Positions 1-5,408 of a stretch of DNA of 10,294 bases are shown here, piece after piece (position 1 is the first letter of the stretch; the number at the start of each line of letters is the position of its first letter). A model generated the notes under the pieces. That model saw only the letters and a program-made list of their open reading frames with translations. It was not told the DNA's origin and ran no database searches. The DNA comes from Tissierellia bacterium (GTDB lineage Bacteria > Bacillota_A > Clostridia > Tissierellales > Peptoniphilaceae), in the NCBI GenBank assembly GCA_012513395.1, contig JAAZCH010000101.1, forward strand, positions 1-10,294, given 5' to 3'. Made by a program: the position numbers and the translations under genes.

Positions 1-390
1 TTAATAGGAACGATGTTATTAGGACCATCATCAGGATTTTTAATCGGCATGGTGACACCAGTTTTATCCAGTGTCCTTACAGGAATGCCACCTACATTTC
101 CTATGCTACCAATTATGTTTTTTGAGTTAGCAGTATATGGACTTATAGCAGGATATTTATACAAAACTCTAAAACAAAATGTCGTAGTATCTTTAGTAGT
201 AGCTATGATAGCAGGCAGGATCGCAGCAGGAATCGTAGTATTTTTCCTAGGCCAATTTTTTGGCTTCCAAGGCCCAGGCCCAATACCCTTTATCCAAGGT
301 GCGATAGTAACAGGACTACCAGGAATAGTTATTCAATTGGTAGTGGTTCCATTGACGGTGAAATTGCTGGAGAAAAATGTAAATTTATAA
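1..390 (+). CDS. ECF transporter substrate-binding (S) component, 3' part
   Basis: The gene is cut by the window start; 129 codons are visible, in frame from base 1. The protein is almost entirely hydrophobic, with four or so membrane segments. It carries the Gly/Pro-rich pattern GPSSGFLIGMVTPVLSSVLTG followed by PMLPIMFFELAVYGLIAGYLY. I associate this pattern with the ECF transporter S-component family (PF12822 type) of anaerobic Firmicutes. Such proteins sit in the membrane, bind a vitamin or similar micronutrient, and work with a shared EcfT and two EcfA ATPases, which are not in this window. The substrate cannot be told from this fragment. The C-terminal end looks natural (LLEKNVNL, stop at 388-390) and a terminator follows directly, so this is the last gene of its transcript. 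Family call is from remembered motif resemblance, not a search. Confidence 0.75.
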   Translation, partial: LIGTMLLGPSSGFLIGMVTPVLSSVLTGMPPTFPMLPIMFFELAVYGLIAGYLYKTLKQNVVVSLVVAMIAGRIAAGIVVFFLGQFFGFQGPGPIPFIQGAIVTGLPGIVIQLVVVPLTVKLLEKNVNL

Positions 391-404
391 TAAGTATATG
401 GCAG

Positions 405-444
405 AGCGTAAGGGATTTATGTAATTTATCCCCTACGCTTTTTT
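405..444 (+). terminator. Rho-independent terminator after the ECF S-component gene
   Basis: A 12-bp stem (405-416 with 428-439, one A/C mismatch) encloses an 11-nt loop and runs into six T residues (439-444). It lies 15 bp after the stop codon. On the opposite strand the mismatch becomes a G-U pair, but no T-run follows there. It is therefore a good terminator only for the plus strand, and a poor one for the converging kinase gene. Confidence 0.85.
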
Positions 445-455
445 ATATCGTTAAT

Positions 456-1730
456 TTACTTCGGATAAACTATAACCAAAGCTTTAAAAACATTCCCAGT
501 ATAATCAAATGTTATCTCACCATCGTATTTTTTCAATATACTTTCGATATTTCTAATTCCCATACCGTGATATTCCTTATTTTCCTTTCTTGTCAAAAAT
601 CTATTACCATTCTTTTTAATTACTCCATCAAAAGTATTTTCGATTTCAATTATAAGTACGCTCTTTACAATTCTAATATCTGCTTTAATCCATTTTTGGC
701 TAAATTTTAAAGTAGCTTCAATTGCATTATCTAGTAGAATTCCAGCCATCACTGCTAGGTCCATATTGTTTACAAAAGCATTTTCTATAGGACTGATTTC
801 GTATTCAAACTCTATATCCAAATCACCACATTTATTCATTTTAATATTTATTATGCTATCTAGTTCAGTAACACCAGAAGATTTTAAAATCCTTTTAGAA
901 GAAAATTCCGCCATAATCTTTTGAATATATTCAGACACTTGGTCAATATTTTCATCCTTTACCATAAAAGCAATAGGAGTTAATTTATTTTTCAAATCGT
1001 GCTCAAGTCTTCTCAATTCATCAGCAGACTTTTCAATATTTTCACTTTGAGTTTTTATTAGTTCGTATTGCTTTTCAAGGGAGATATTATTATATTTTTC
1101 TTCAAAAAGGTTTAGAATGTCATTATACATTGAAAATGCCACGTAGTTGATTATGATTATTGTAGAAATTATTAAAAAAGTATTTACCGAAGAATCCCCA
1201 TAATTAGCTATCAAAAACATGGATAGTATACTACTTAATATCATGATTAAAGGAAAAGTAAAGTAGTATTTAGAAGGTAGATTAATCTTAGATTGATTCG
1301 TAAAAACAGAATGAATAAAAATGCTAATAATAAATGATAATGACTTTACGATGATCAAAATTGCTATGGTATCGTATTTAACTCTTTCAAAAAAATCTAT
1401 ATTTTCATTAATAAATAACGTTGCAACAGCATTTTCTACCAAGATTAGAATAGCATATGTGATAGCAGCGGAAGACAATTTTTTTGCAAATGACGCATTG
1501 TGTAAAAAAGACATAGCGATGATTCCCGAAAGTAGGCTTGAAGTAATTACTAGAGGTAGTCCAACATACAACCATGCAAAAGTGATGAGAAAATAAAAAA
1601 CTGCATAGCAAATAAAAATTATAGCCTTAGTCTTTTTAGATTTTCCTAAAAAAGCAGTAAGTAAAATATAAACTGATACAACTGTTAGTATATTTAATAA
1701 GGCTTTTAACATAATTTCTTGATTAAACAT
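456..1730 (-). CDS. AgrC-like sensor histidine kinase (GHKL/HATPase_c_5 type)
   Basis: This is a 424-aa membrane sensor kinase of the peptide-pheromone (AgrC/HPK10-like) class. Residues 1 to about 205 form six or seven hydrophobic segments and make up the probable ligand sensor. A short helical linker (about 206-240) follows. The H-box is RRLEHDLKNKL, with the predicted phosphorylated His at 244. The ATP-binding domain shows the N-box LLDNAIEA (332-339) and a G-box HGMGIRNI (388-395), so it looks catalytically intact. The start overlaps the end of the upstream regulator gene by 8 bp, and no strong ribosome binding site of its own is visible, suggesting translational coupling. In agr-type systems such kinases detect a processed peptide and phosphorylate a LytTR regulator. 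No AgrB protease or clear AgrD precursor lies beside this pair, so the ligand is unknown. Kinase class is clear; the AgrC-like label is by architecture. Confidence 0.9.
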   Translation of the reverse strand: MFNQEIMLKALLNILTVVSVYILLTAFLGKSKKTKAIIFICYAVFYFLITFAWLYVGLPLVITSSLLSGIIAMSFLHNASFAKKLSSAAITYAILILVENAVATLFINENIDFFERVKYDTIAILIIVKSLSFIISIFIHSVFTNQSKINLPSKYYFTFPLIMILSSILSMFLIANYGDSSVNTFLIISTIIIINYVAFSMYNDILNLFEEKYNNISLEKQYELIKTQSENIEKSADELRRLEHDLKNKLTPIAFMVKDENIDQVSEYIQKIMAEFSSKRILKSSGVTELDSIINIKMNKCGDLDIEFEYEISPIENAFVNNMDLAVMAGILLDNAIEATLKFSQKWIKADIRIVKSVLIIEIENTFDGVIKKNGNRFLTRKENKEYHGMGIRNIESILKKYDGEITFDYTGNVFKALVIVYPK

Positions 1731-2436
1731 TTTGTTTCATTCCCATAATATATTTTTTTAATTCATCCTCATACATTCTACCAATGGGGAGTTGGACGCC
1801 ATTAGTAAGAATAAGTACATCCTTCTTAACAGAAGTGACCTTATCGATATTTACGACATAGGATTTGTGTATTCTTATAAAAGAATTATAATTAATATCC
1901 ATATCTAATTCTAAGATACTTCCATAAAAAGAATCAAAAACATTTTCAGAATAAATATTAATTCTCTTACCATTACTTTCAAAATATAAAATATCATTAT
2001 ATGGAATTAAATATGTGTAACCATTCTTTTTGTAACTAAATTTTAAATTCAAAAGATTAAGCCTTTTTAAAAAAATCTCAAAGCCTTCTATTATTTCTAA
2101 ATCCATAAAAGGCTTCGAAATAAATGTAATAGGCTGAAACTCCAACAAATCTCTAAAATACTTATCAGAACCAGAAATAAAAATGATTTCAGTAGCATAA
2201 TCTTCCCTAATATTTCTAATGAAATTTGCAAGATCAATCCCACTCTTGTCAGGAAATTCTATATCCAAAAAAATCAAGTCAATCGAATTGCCATTGAGTA
2301 AATATTCTTTAACAGATTCGGTATCAGTAAATTGTAAAATATCTAAATCTAATTTATTTAAATCACAATAATTTTCTAATATGTCTTCTATTTTGTCCGC
2401 AATAGCAGATACATCATCACAAATAGCTATCTTCAA
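1723..2436 (-). CDS. AgrA-like response regulator, receiver plus LytTR DNA-binding domain
   Basis: The 237-aa regulator pairs with the kinase downstream. The receiver domain (about 1-122) keeps the acidic pocket D7/D8, the phospho-acceptor D58 in DLIFLDIEFP, S88 at the Thr/Ser switch position and K108 in FISKPF. The C-terminal half (about 135-230) is a LytTR domain, with the typical stretch FIRIHKSYVVNIDKV (186-200) and the end LPIGRMYEDELKKYI. LytTR proteins bind pairs of roughly 9-bp direct repeats about 21 bp apart, and exactly such repeats lie upstream (2631-2714). The start is a TTG at 2434-2436, chosen because GAGGTG sits 5 nt before it and the receiver begins at once with KIAICDD. The gene is first in the operon, 147 bp after the predicted -10 element. 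It probably activates its own promoter and the divergent one. Confidence 0.92.
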   Translation of the reverse strand: MKIAICDDVSAIADKIEDILENYCDLNKLDLDILQFTDTESVKEYLLNGNSIDLIFLDIEFPDKSGIDLANFIRNIREDYATEIIFISGSDKYFRDLLEFQPITFISKPFMDLEIIEGFEIFLKRLNLLNLKFSYKKNGYTYLIPYNDILYFESNGKRINIYSENVFDSFYGSILELDMDINYNSFIRIHKSYVVNIDKVTSVKKDVLILTNGVQLPIGRMYEDELKKYIMGMKQNV

Positions 2437-2462
2437 AACTTCACCTCTTTATAACCCTTGCC

Positions 2463-2588
2463 TTACACAATTTCATAGATAAGCAAAAATAAATTTACAT
2501 AGAATTTTATCATAGAAAAATAATATAGTAAAATCACAGAACTTAGAAGAAAGCGTAGAAGAATGAATTTATTTAAAAGCATTTCCAT
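2463..2588 (-). CDS. possible 41-aa hydrophobic peptide at the head of the regulator transcript
   Basis: This short open frame starts MEMLLNKFILLRFLLSSV and ends FLLIYEIV. It fills most of the leader between the predicted minus-strand promoter and the regulator gene, stopping 26 bp before the regulator's TTG. It is strongly hydrophobic with a few Lys/Arg residues and has no Cys, unlike classical AgrD peptides. The ATG falls at about the predicted transcription start, so translation would have to be leaderless, or start at the second ATG (2580-2582), which also lacks a ribosome binding site. A stop-free run of 41 codons is somewhat unlikely by chance in DNA this AT-rich (I estimate a few percent), but not rare enough to prove a gene. 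Position alone makes it a candidate signal or membrane peptide. It may equally be an untranslated leader. Confidence 0.25.
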   Translation of the reverse strand: MEMLLNKFILLRFLLSSVILLYYFSMIKFYVNLFLLIYEIV

Positions 2589-2595
2589 TTAACCT

Positions 2596-2601
2596 ATTAT
2601 A
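2596..2601 (-). promoter_or_regulatory. predicted -10 element of the two-component operon promoter
   Basis: On the minus strand this reads TATAAT. No recognisable -35 lies 16-18 bp upstream (about GATTAA), which fits a promoter that needs an activator. The proximal operator copy ends 29 bp upstream, the same gap as at the divergent promoter. Predicted start is near 2589. Confidence 0.6.
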
Positions 2602-2630
2602 AGTCATAATAATGAAGTTTAATCTAAAAT

Positions 2631-2664
2631 GGAATGAACAACACGAAAATGGGAATGAACGACA
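2631..2664 (-). promoter_or_regulatory. tandem LytTR-type operator facing the two-component genes
   Basis: Two copies of a 13-bp motif read on the minus strand as TGTCGTTCATTCC (2664-2652) and TGTTGTTCATTCC (2643-2631). They differ at one base and repeat every 21 bp, two turns of the helix, so both would be bound on the same DNA face. The core GTTCAT fits the GTTN[AG][TG] half of the published LytTR/AgrA repeat consensus. The regulator gene next door encodes such a protein, so autoregulation is the natural inference. Confidence 0.7.
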
Positions 2665-2680
2665 TAGAATTTTTTTAAAA

Positions 2681-2714
2681 TGTTGTTTGTTCCATTTTTT
2701 AGGTTGTTTGTGAC
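2681..2714 (+). promoter_or_regulatory. tandem LytTR-type operator facing the divergent small-gene operon
   Basis: Two copies of the same motif read on the plus strand as TGTTGTTTGTTCC (2681-2693) and GGTTGTTTGTGAC (2702-2714), again 21 bp apart. The core GTTTGT also fits GTTN[AG][TG]. The second copy is the most diverged of the four. This pair is the mirror image of the pair at 2631-2664, separated from it by 16 bp of A/T-rich DNA. Confidence 0.7.
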
Positions 2715-2740
2715 AAGTGGGAAAATCAAACAAAAAACTG

Positions 2741-2749
2741 TGATATTAT
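2741..2749 (+). promoter_or_regulatory. predicted extended -10 of the divergent operon promoter
   Basis: TGATATTAT combines an upstream TG with the -10 hexamer TATTAT (2744-2749). There is no good -35. The hexamer starts 29 bp after the proximal operator copy, exactly the mirror position of the minus-strand -10 about 2672.5. Predicted start is near 2756. A TATACT at 2750-2755 is an alternative hexamer. Confidence 0.6.
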
Positions 2750-2756
2750 TATACTA

Positions 2757-2797
2757 ATCAAGAAATATTTTCACCAGAATGGAAGCTATTTCTTGAT
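2757..2797 (+). repeat. perfect 11-bp inverted repeat at the predicted 5' end of the divergent transcript
   Basis: ATCAAGAAATA (2757-2767) is the exact reverse complement of 2787-2797, with a 19-nt loop. It begins within a base or two of the predicted transcription start, so the RNA would open with this hairpin. It ends directly before the TTG at 2798. Possible roles are 5'-end protection of the RNA, control of translation (the loop side holds GGAAG at 2781-2785), or a further operator. Confidence 0.6.
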
Positions 2798-3031
2798 TTG
2801 GCAGCGAATAATAGATATAGTTCTAGTTTCTTAAATCCTGAGACATATTCCGAGGGAAGTATTAATCATAGGTTTAGTGCTATACTCTATCGTACGGGAA
2901 CCGCGGGTAGGGTTGTTGTACTGAACGGAACTGACAAGGTTAGGGTAAAGGTTAGTAATACCAAGTTATATTTTCTAGAATATGGTTGGTTGCCATTGTA
3001 TAATTATAGTGCTACTATTGACTTAAAATAG
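2798..3031 (+). CDS. unrecognised small protein or gene remnant, first frame of the divergent operon
   Basis: The 77-aa frame from TTG 2798 is rich in Tyr, Ser, Asn and Thr (NNRYSSSFLNPETYSEG early, EYGWLPLYNYSATIDLK at the end). I do not recognise it. The pattern resembles a small secreted or beta-rich protein more than a random frame. The start is doubtful. No ATG or GTG lies upstream in frame, although the frame is open back to 2744, almost to the promoter. The only purine-rich stretch (GGAAG, 2781-2785) is 12 nt from the TTG. No signal peptide is visible, so it could be the C-terminal remnant of an exported protein whose front was replaced by the promoter region. GC is about 36% by my count, against about 25% in the next gene, which suggests different ancestry. 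It is the first thing transcribed from the operator-controlled promoter. Confidence 0.45.
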   Translation: MAANNRYSSSFLNPETYSEGSINHRFSAILYRTGTAGRVVVLNGTDKVRVKVSNTKLYFLEYGWLPLYNYSATIDLK

Positions 3032-3074
3032 TCCTACGATAAAATATGGAAAAATTGTAGATTTAAATAAAAAT

Positions 3075-3554
3075 ATGAGAAAATTAAATAATTATGAATT
3101 GACACTTAAAAATAAATACCACGATATGTTGAAGGATAATAGAAAATCTCCAGCTGAGATATGCTATTATATCGAAAGTAAATACAATGTAGTAGATGTA
3201 TCAAATGATGATTCTGTCATTTTAAAATACAAAGCTATATTTATAGAAAATTGTTTAAACTCTATTTGTAATGCAGAAGGACTATTGAAAAAGGAAGATT
3301 TAAAACTAGTTTCCTATATCGTAAAAAGAGATGAAAAAAGCAAAACTCATTACGAAAAATTCGATAAGCAATATGCTTTCTCAGAAATCTATATTATAGT
3401 AGATATGACAACAGGTGATATGAATTCAAATTGTGATGAGATCAATACTGATTTATTTTTTCAAAGAGGAATAAGTAAATTGGACATAGAAAATAACAGC
3501 GAAGATCTTTCATTGTATTTAAATATATTGGAAGAAATTATGACGAAGAAATAA
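3075..3554 (+). CDS. hypothetical 159-aa soluble protein
   Basis: I do not recognise this protein. It is hydrophilic and Lys/Glu/Asn-rich, has no signal peptide or membrane segment and only two Cys, and looks like a mixed alpha/beta cytoplasmic protein (for example helical 1-30, then strands around IVKRDEKSK and AFSEIYIIVDMTTGD). The ATG at 3075 is the first in a frame closed shortly upstream, but no clear ribosome binding site precedes it. It lies 43 bp after the preceding frame with no terminator between, so it is probably part of the same operon. Its low GC (about 25%) differs from the upstream frame. In bacteriocin or toxin loci a small soluble protein here would often be an immunity factor. 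That is only a contextual guess and nothing in the sequence proves it. Confidence 0.7.
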   Translation: MRKLNNYELTLKNKYHDMLKDNRKSPAEICYYIESKYNVVDVSNDDSVILKYKAIFIENCLNSICNAEGLLKKEDLKLVSYIVKRDEKSKTHYEKFDKQYAFSEIYIIVDMTTGDMNSNCDEINTDLFFQRGISKLDIENNSEDLSLYLNILEEIMTKK

Positions 3555-3635
3555 AACTTTATTAAGACACCTACAATATAATCATCAAAATCATATTTGT
3601 ATATGCATAGTAAGTACTATAAGCTAGGAGATAAA

Positions 3636-3857
3636 ATGTTTAAGAAAATAGAAAATATTTTAATTATTATAGGCGTAGCTTTAGGCGTGTATATAATAGC
3701 TAGCAGCAAATTTACGTATTTAACGCTTTTCAATACTTTGATATCAGCTATACTTGTTATTAGAGGAGTAAAAGATTTAAAAGAAAACCAAAAAAGAAGT
3801 GGAATTGCCAATATTGCAGTAGGAATTGTTTTCTTTATAGTTGCAATTATGACTTAA
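3636..3857 (+). CDS. small three-helix membrane protein, unknown function
   Basis: The 73-aa protein has three likely membrane segments at about 6-22, 27-44 and 54-72, with a positively charged loop RGVKDLKENQKRS between the second and third. The ATG at 3636 is chosen over an in-frame ATG at 3597 because AGGAG (3626-3630) lies 5 nt before it. The longer form would add a hydrophilic MYMHSKYYKLGDK without a ribosome binding site. It is separated from the previous gene by about 80 bp, which contain a consensus TATAAT (3577-3582) without a good -35, so an internal promoter is possible. Family not recognised. Small membrane proteins of this kind are common in peptide-signalling and bacteriocin loci as immunity or accessory proteins, but also as ordinary orphans. 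It resembles the next gene in size and layout. Confidence 0.75.
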   Translation: MFKKIENILIIIGVALGVYIIASSKFTYLTLFNTLISAILVIRGVKDLKENQKRSGIANIAVGIVFFIVAIMT

Positions 3858-3928
3858 TTATAAATGAATATTTCTGAGATAAGGAAATTTCGATGATAAA
3901 ATAATTAAATCAATAATCGTTTTCAGAG

Positions 3929-4213
3929 GTGATACTAATAAATAATTATTCAAGAAATTCAAAAAACTATGTTGATCAAATCAAGTCATTTAACAAATAT
4001 GCTTCAGTATTAGCATTGATTCTAGGAATGGCTATGCTATCAACCAAAATGAAATGGTTAAATATAGCGTTTTTATTTTCCATAGTTGTTAAAGGAATTG
4101 GAAGATTTTATCTAGATTATTTGGATAAAAGATTAAGCAAGTTTAAAATTATATCTTATATAGTTTTGCTTATTTTTGCTATAATATTAATCTTCAGAGA
4201 GGTTTACATCTAA
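3929..4213 (+). CDS. small membrane protein with a non-standard start codon, unknown function
   Basis: About 91-94 aa with three hydrophobic segments at roughly 22-38, 43-57 and 73-89, a hydrophilic Asn/Ser/Lys-rich N-terminus and a charged loop (YLDYLDKRLSKFK). Function not recognised. The start is a problem. The only standard initiator at the head of the frame is GTG 3929-3931, but it lies inside what looks like the ribosome binding site AGAGGTG (3925-3931). The codon at the correct spacing is ATA at 3938, giving (M)NNYSRNSKNY. Either ATA is used, GTG is used without a ribosome binding site, or an original ATG has mutated. The second and third segments resemble those of the preceding small protein (IVVKGIGRF against LVIRGVKDL), so the two may be distant paralogues. 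Last gene of the presumed operon; no clear terminator follows. Confidence 0.65.
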   Translation: MILINNYSRNSKNYVDQIKSFNKYASVLALILGMAMLSTKMKWLNIAFLFSIVVKGIGRFYLDYLDKRLSKFKIISYIVLLIFAIILIFREVYI

Positions 4214-4336
4214 CTTAGGTTAGACTTGATAAATGATTCGATAGGTCGAGGAGATGTCATTGATATCCACTGAACTTACTCTATACGTTTAGTCTCATTT
4301 TAAAATTACTCAAATATCGTGAAAGTACAACAAATT

Positions 4337-4345
4337 TGTTATAAT
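4337..4345 (+). promoter_or_regulatory. extended -10 promoter of the cyanophycin synthetase gene
   Basis: TGTTATAAT is a perfect extended -10 (TGn plus TATAAT, 4340-4345). The -35 region (about 4317-4322, TCGTGA) is poor, as is usual for extended -10 promoters. Predicted start is near 4352, leaving a leader of about 60 nt before the ATG at 4412. The rest of 4214-4411 shows no gene I can support. Confidence 0.65.
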
Positions 4346-4411
4346 GAGATTAAGTTATCATTACGCATTTGTGGGGAATGCTGATGACTAATAAATTAAT
4401 AGGGGTAAGAA

Positions 4412-5401
4412 ATGAAAATAAATGAATTAAGAGCTCTTAGGGGTCCGAATTACTATAGCAATTCACCTGTAATTTTGATGGAATTGGATATTGGTGAATT
4501 AGAAGAAAGACCTAGCGATCTTGTGCCAGATTTTAGAAAAAATCTAGAGACAATTCTCCCGACCCTTTATGAGCATAATTGTTCACCTGGTAAACCTGGT
4601 GGATTTTTTGAACGTGTAGATAGAGGAACCTGGGCGGGGCATATTGTGGAGCATATAGCAATTGAGCTTCAATGTCTTATAGGTCATAAAGTAAGTTTCG
4701 GTAAAACGTTTTCTTTAGACGAAAAGGGAGTTTACAATATAGTTTACAGATACCAAAACGAAGAGGTGGGCATTCGTGCAGGTGAGATGACTGTAGAAAT
4801 TGTGGAGAAACTTTTTGAAAATGAAATGACGGATATCGAACCACTTTTAAAAGAGTTGCAATCTATTTACGAATCCACACTTCTAGGTCCTTCTACAAAA
4901 TCCATAGTAGACGAGGCTGCGAGAAGGGGAATTTCTCATATCAGACTAAATGAAGATAGCTACGTCCAATTAGGGCAAGGCAAATACCAAAGAAAAATTC
5001 AAGCTACTGTAGTGGACAGCACTTCATCCTTGGGAGTGGAAATAGCCGGCAACAAAGAAAGAACAAAGGAAATCCTTGGAGAAAATGGAATTCCAGTTCC
5101 TCAAGGAAAAGCGGTGGAAAGCTTAGATGAGGCGGCAGAGTTGGCTGAGGAAATAGGGTATCCAGTAGTTACAAAACCTCTTCGAGGAAATCACGGTAGA
5201 GGTGTCACTACAAATATCACTACACCTGATGAGCTAAAACATGCTTACGATTTAGCGAGAAAAATCGATTCATATGTAGTGGTGGAAAAATACTTAGTTG
5301 GTTATGACTTTAGAATGATGGTGATAGACGGGAAATTTCAAGCGGCTGCATTGAGAGAGCCTGCGTTCGTCATAGGTAACGGAAAAAGTTCATCCCTTTA
5401 A
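4412..5401 (+). CDS. cphA: cyanophycin synthetase, N-terminal fragment (N domain and front of ATP-grasp)
   Basis: This 329-aa frame begins at ATG 4412 behind AGGGG (4401-4405, 6-nt gap). It starts with the family signature LRALRGPNYYS (6-16). The N domain includes GHIVEHIAIELQ (76-87). Its HIVEH resembles a zinc-hydrolase motif, and a primer-making hydrolytic site has been described in the N domain of some CphA enzymes; whether it applies here is open. The linker holds QLGQGKYQRKIQAT (186-199). The ATP-grasp part shows VTKPLRGNHGRGV (253-265) and ends in DGKFQAAALREPAFVIGNGKS (306-326). Only three residues (SSL) follow before TAA, where intact enzymes continue for about 500 residues. If translated, this fragment lacks the metal-binding end of the ATP-grasp domain and the whole Mur-ligase domain, so it should not make polymer. 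Confidence 0.8.
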   Translation: MKINELRALRGPNYYSNSPVILMELDIGELEERPSDLVPDFRKNLETILPTLYEHNCSPGKPGGFFERVDRGTWAGHIVEHIAIELQCLIGHKVSFGKTFSLDEKGVYNIVYRYQNEEVGIRAGEMTVEIVEKLFENEMTDIEPLLKELQSIYESTLLGPSTKSIVDEAARRGISHIRLNEDSYVQLGQGKYQRKIQATVVDSTSSLGVEIAGNKERTKEILGENGIPVPQGKAVESLDEAAELAEEIGYPVVTKPLRGNHGRGVTTNITTPDELKHAYDLARKIDSYVVVEKYLVGYDFRMMVIDGKFQAAALREPAFVIGNGKSSSL

Positions 5402-5408
5402 TCAGCTG

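Noticed and set aside
1321..1611. Open frames on both strands inside the kinase gene
   Set aside because: They lie within the membrane-segment coding part of a clearly real kinase gene, have no ribosome sites and no protein-like pattern of their own.
2626..2698. 18-bp inverted repeat with a 37-nt loop, at first sight a terminator or riboswitch stem
   Set aside because: It arises because operator copies at 2631-2643 and 2681-2693 are near-identical in opposite orientation. It lies upstream of both predicted transcript starts and so would not be in either RNA.
3617..3811. Minus-strand open frame opposite the first small membrane protein
   Set aside because: The plus-strand gene has a well-placed AGGAG and a sensible product; the reverse frame has neither.
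4254..4292. 12-codon frame MSLISTELTLYV next to GAGGAG
   Set aside because: The ribosome-like sequence touches the ATG with no gap, and the frame is too short and lies before the mapped-looking promoter of cphA, with no other support.
4289..4353. 11-bp inverted repeat (TTAGTCTCATT with 4343-4353) around the cphA promoter
   Set aside because: The 43-nt loop is long, no T-run follows, and the right arm overlaps the -10/start region. It could be an operator but nothing else supports it.
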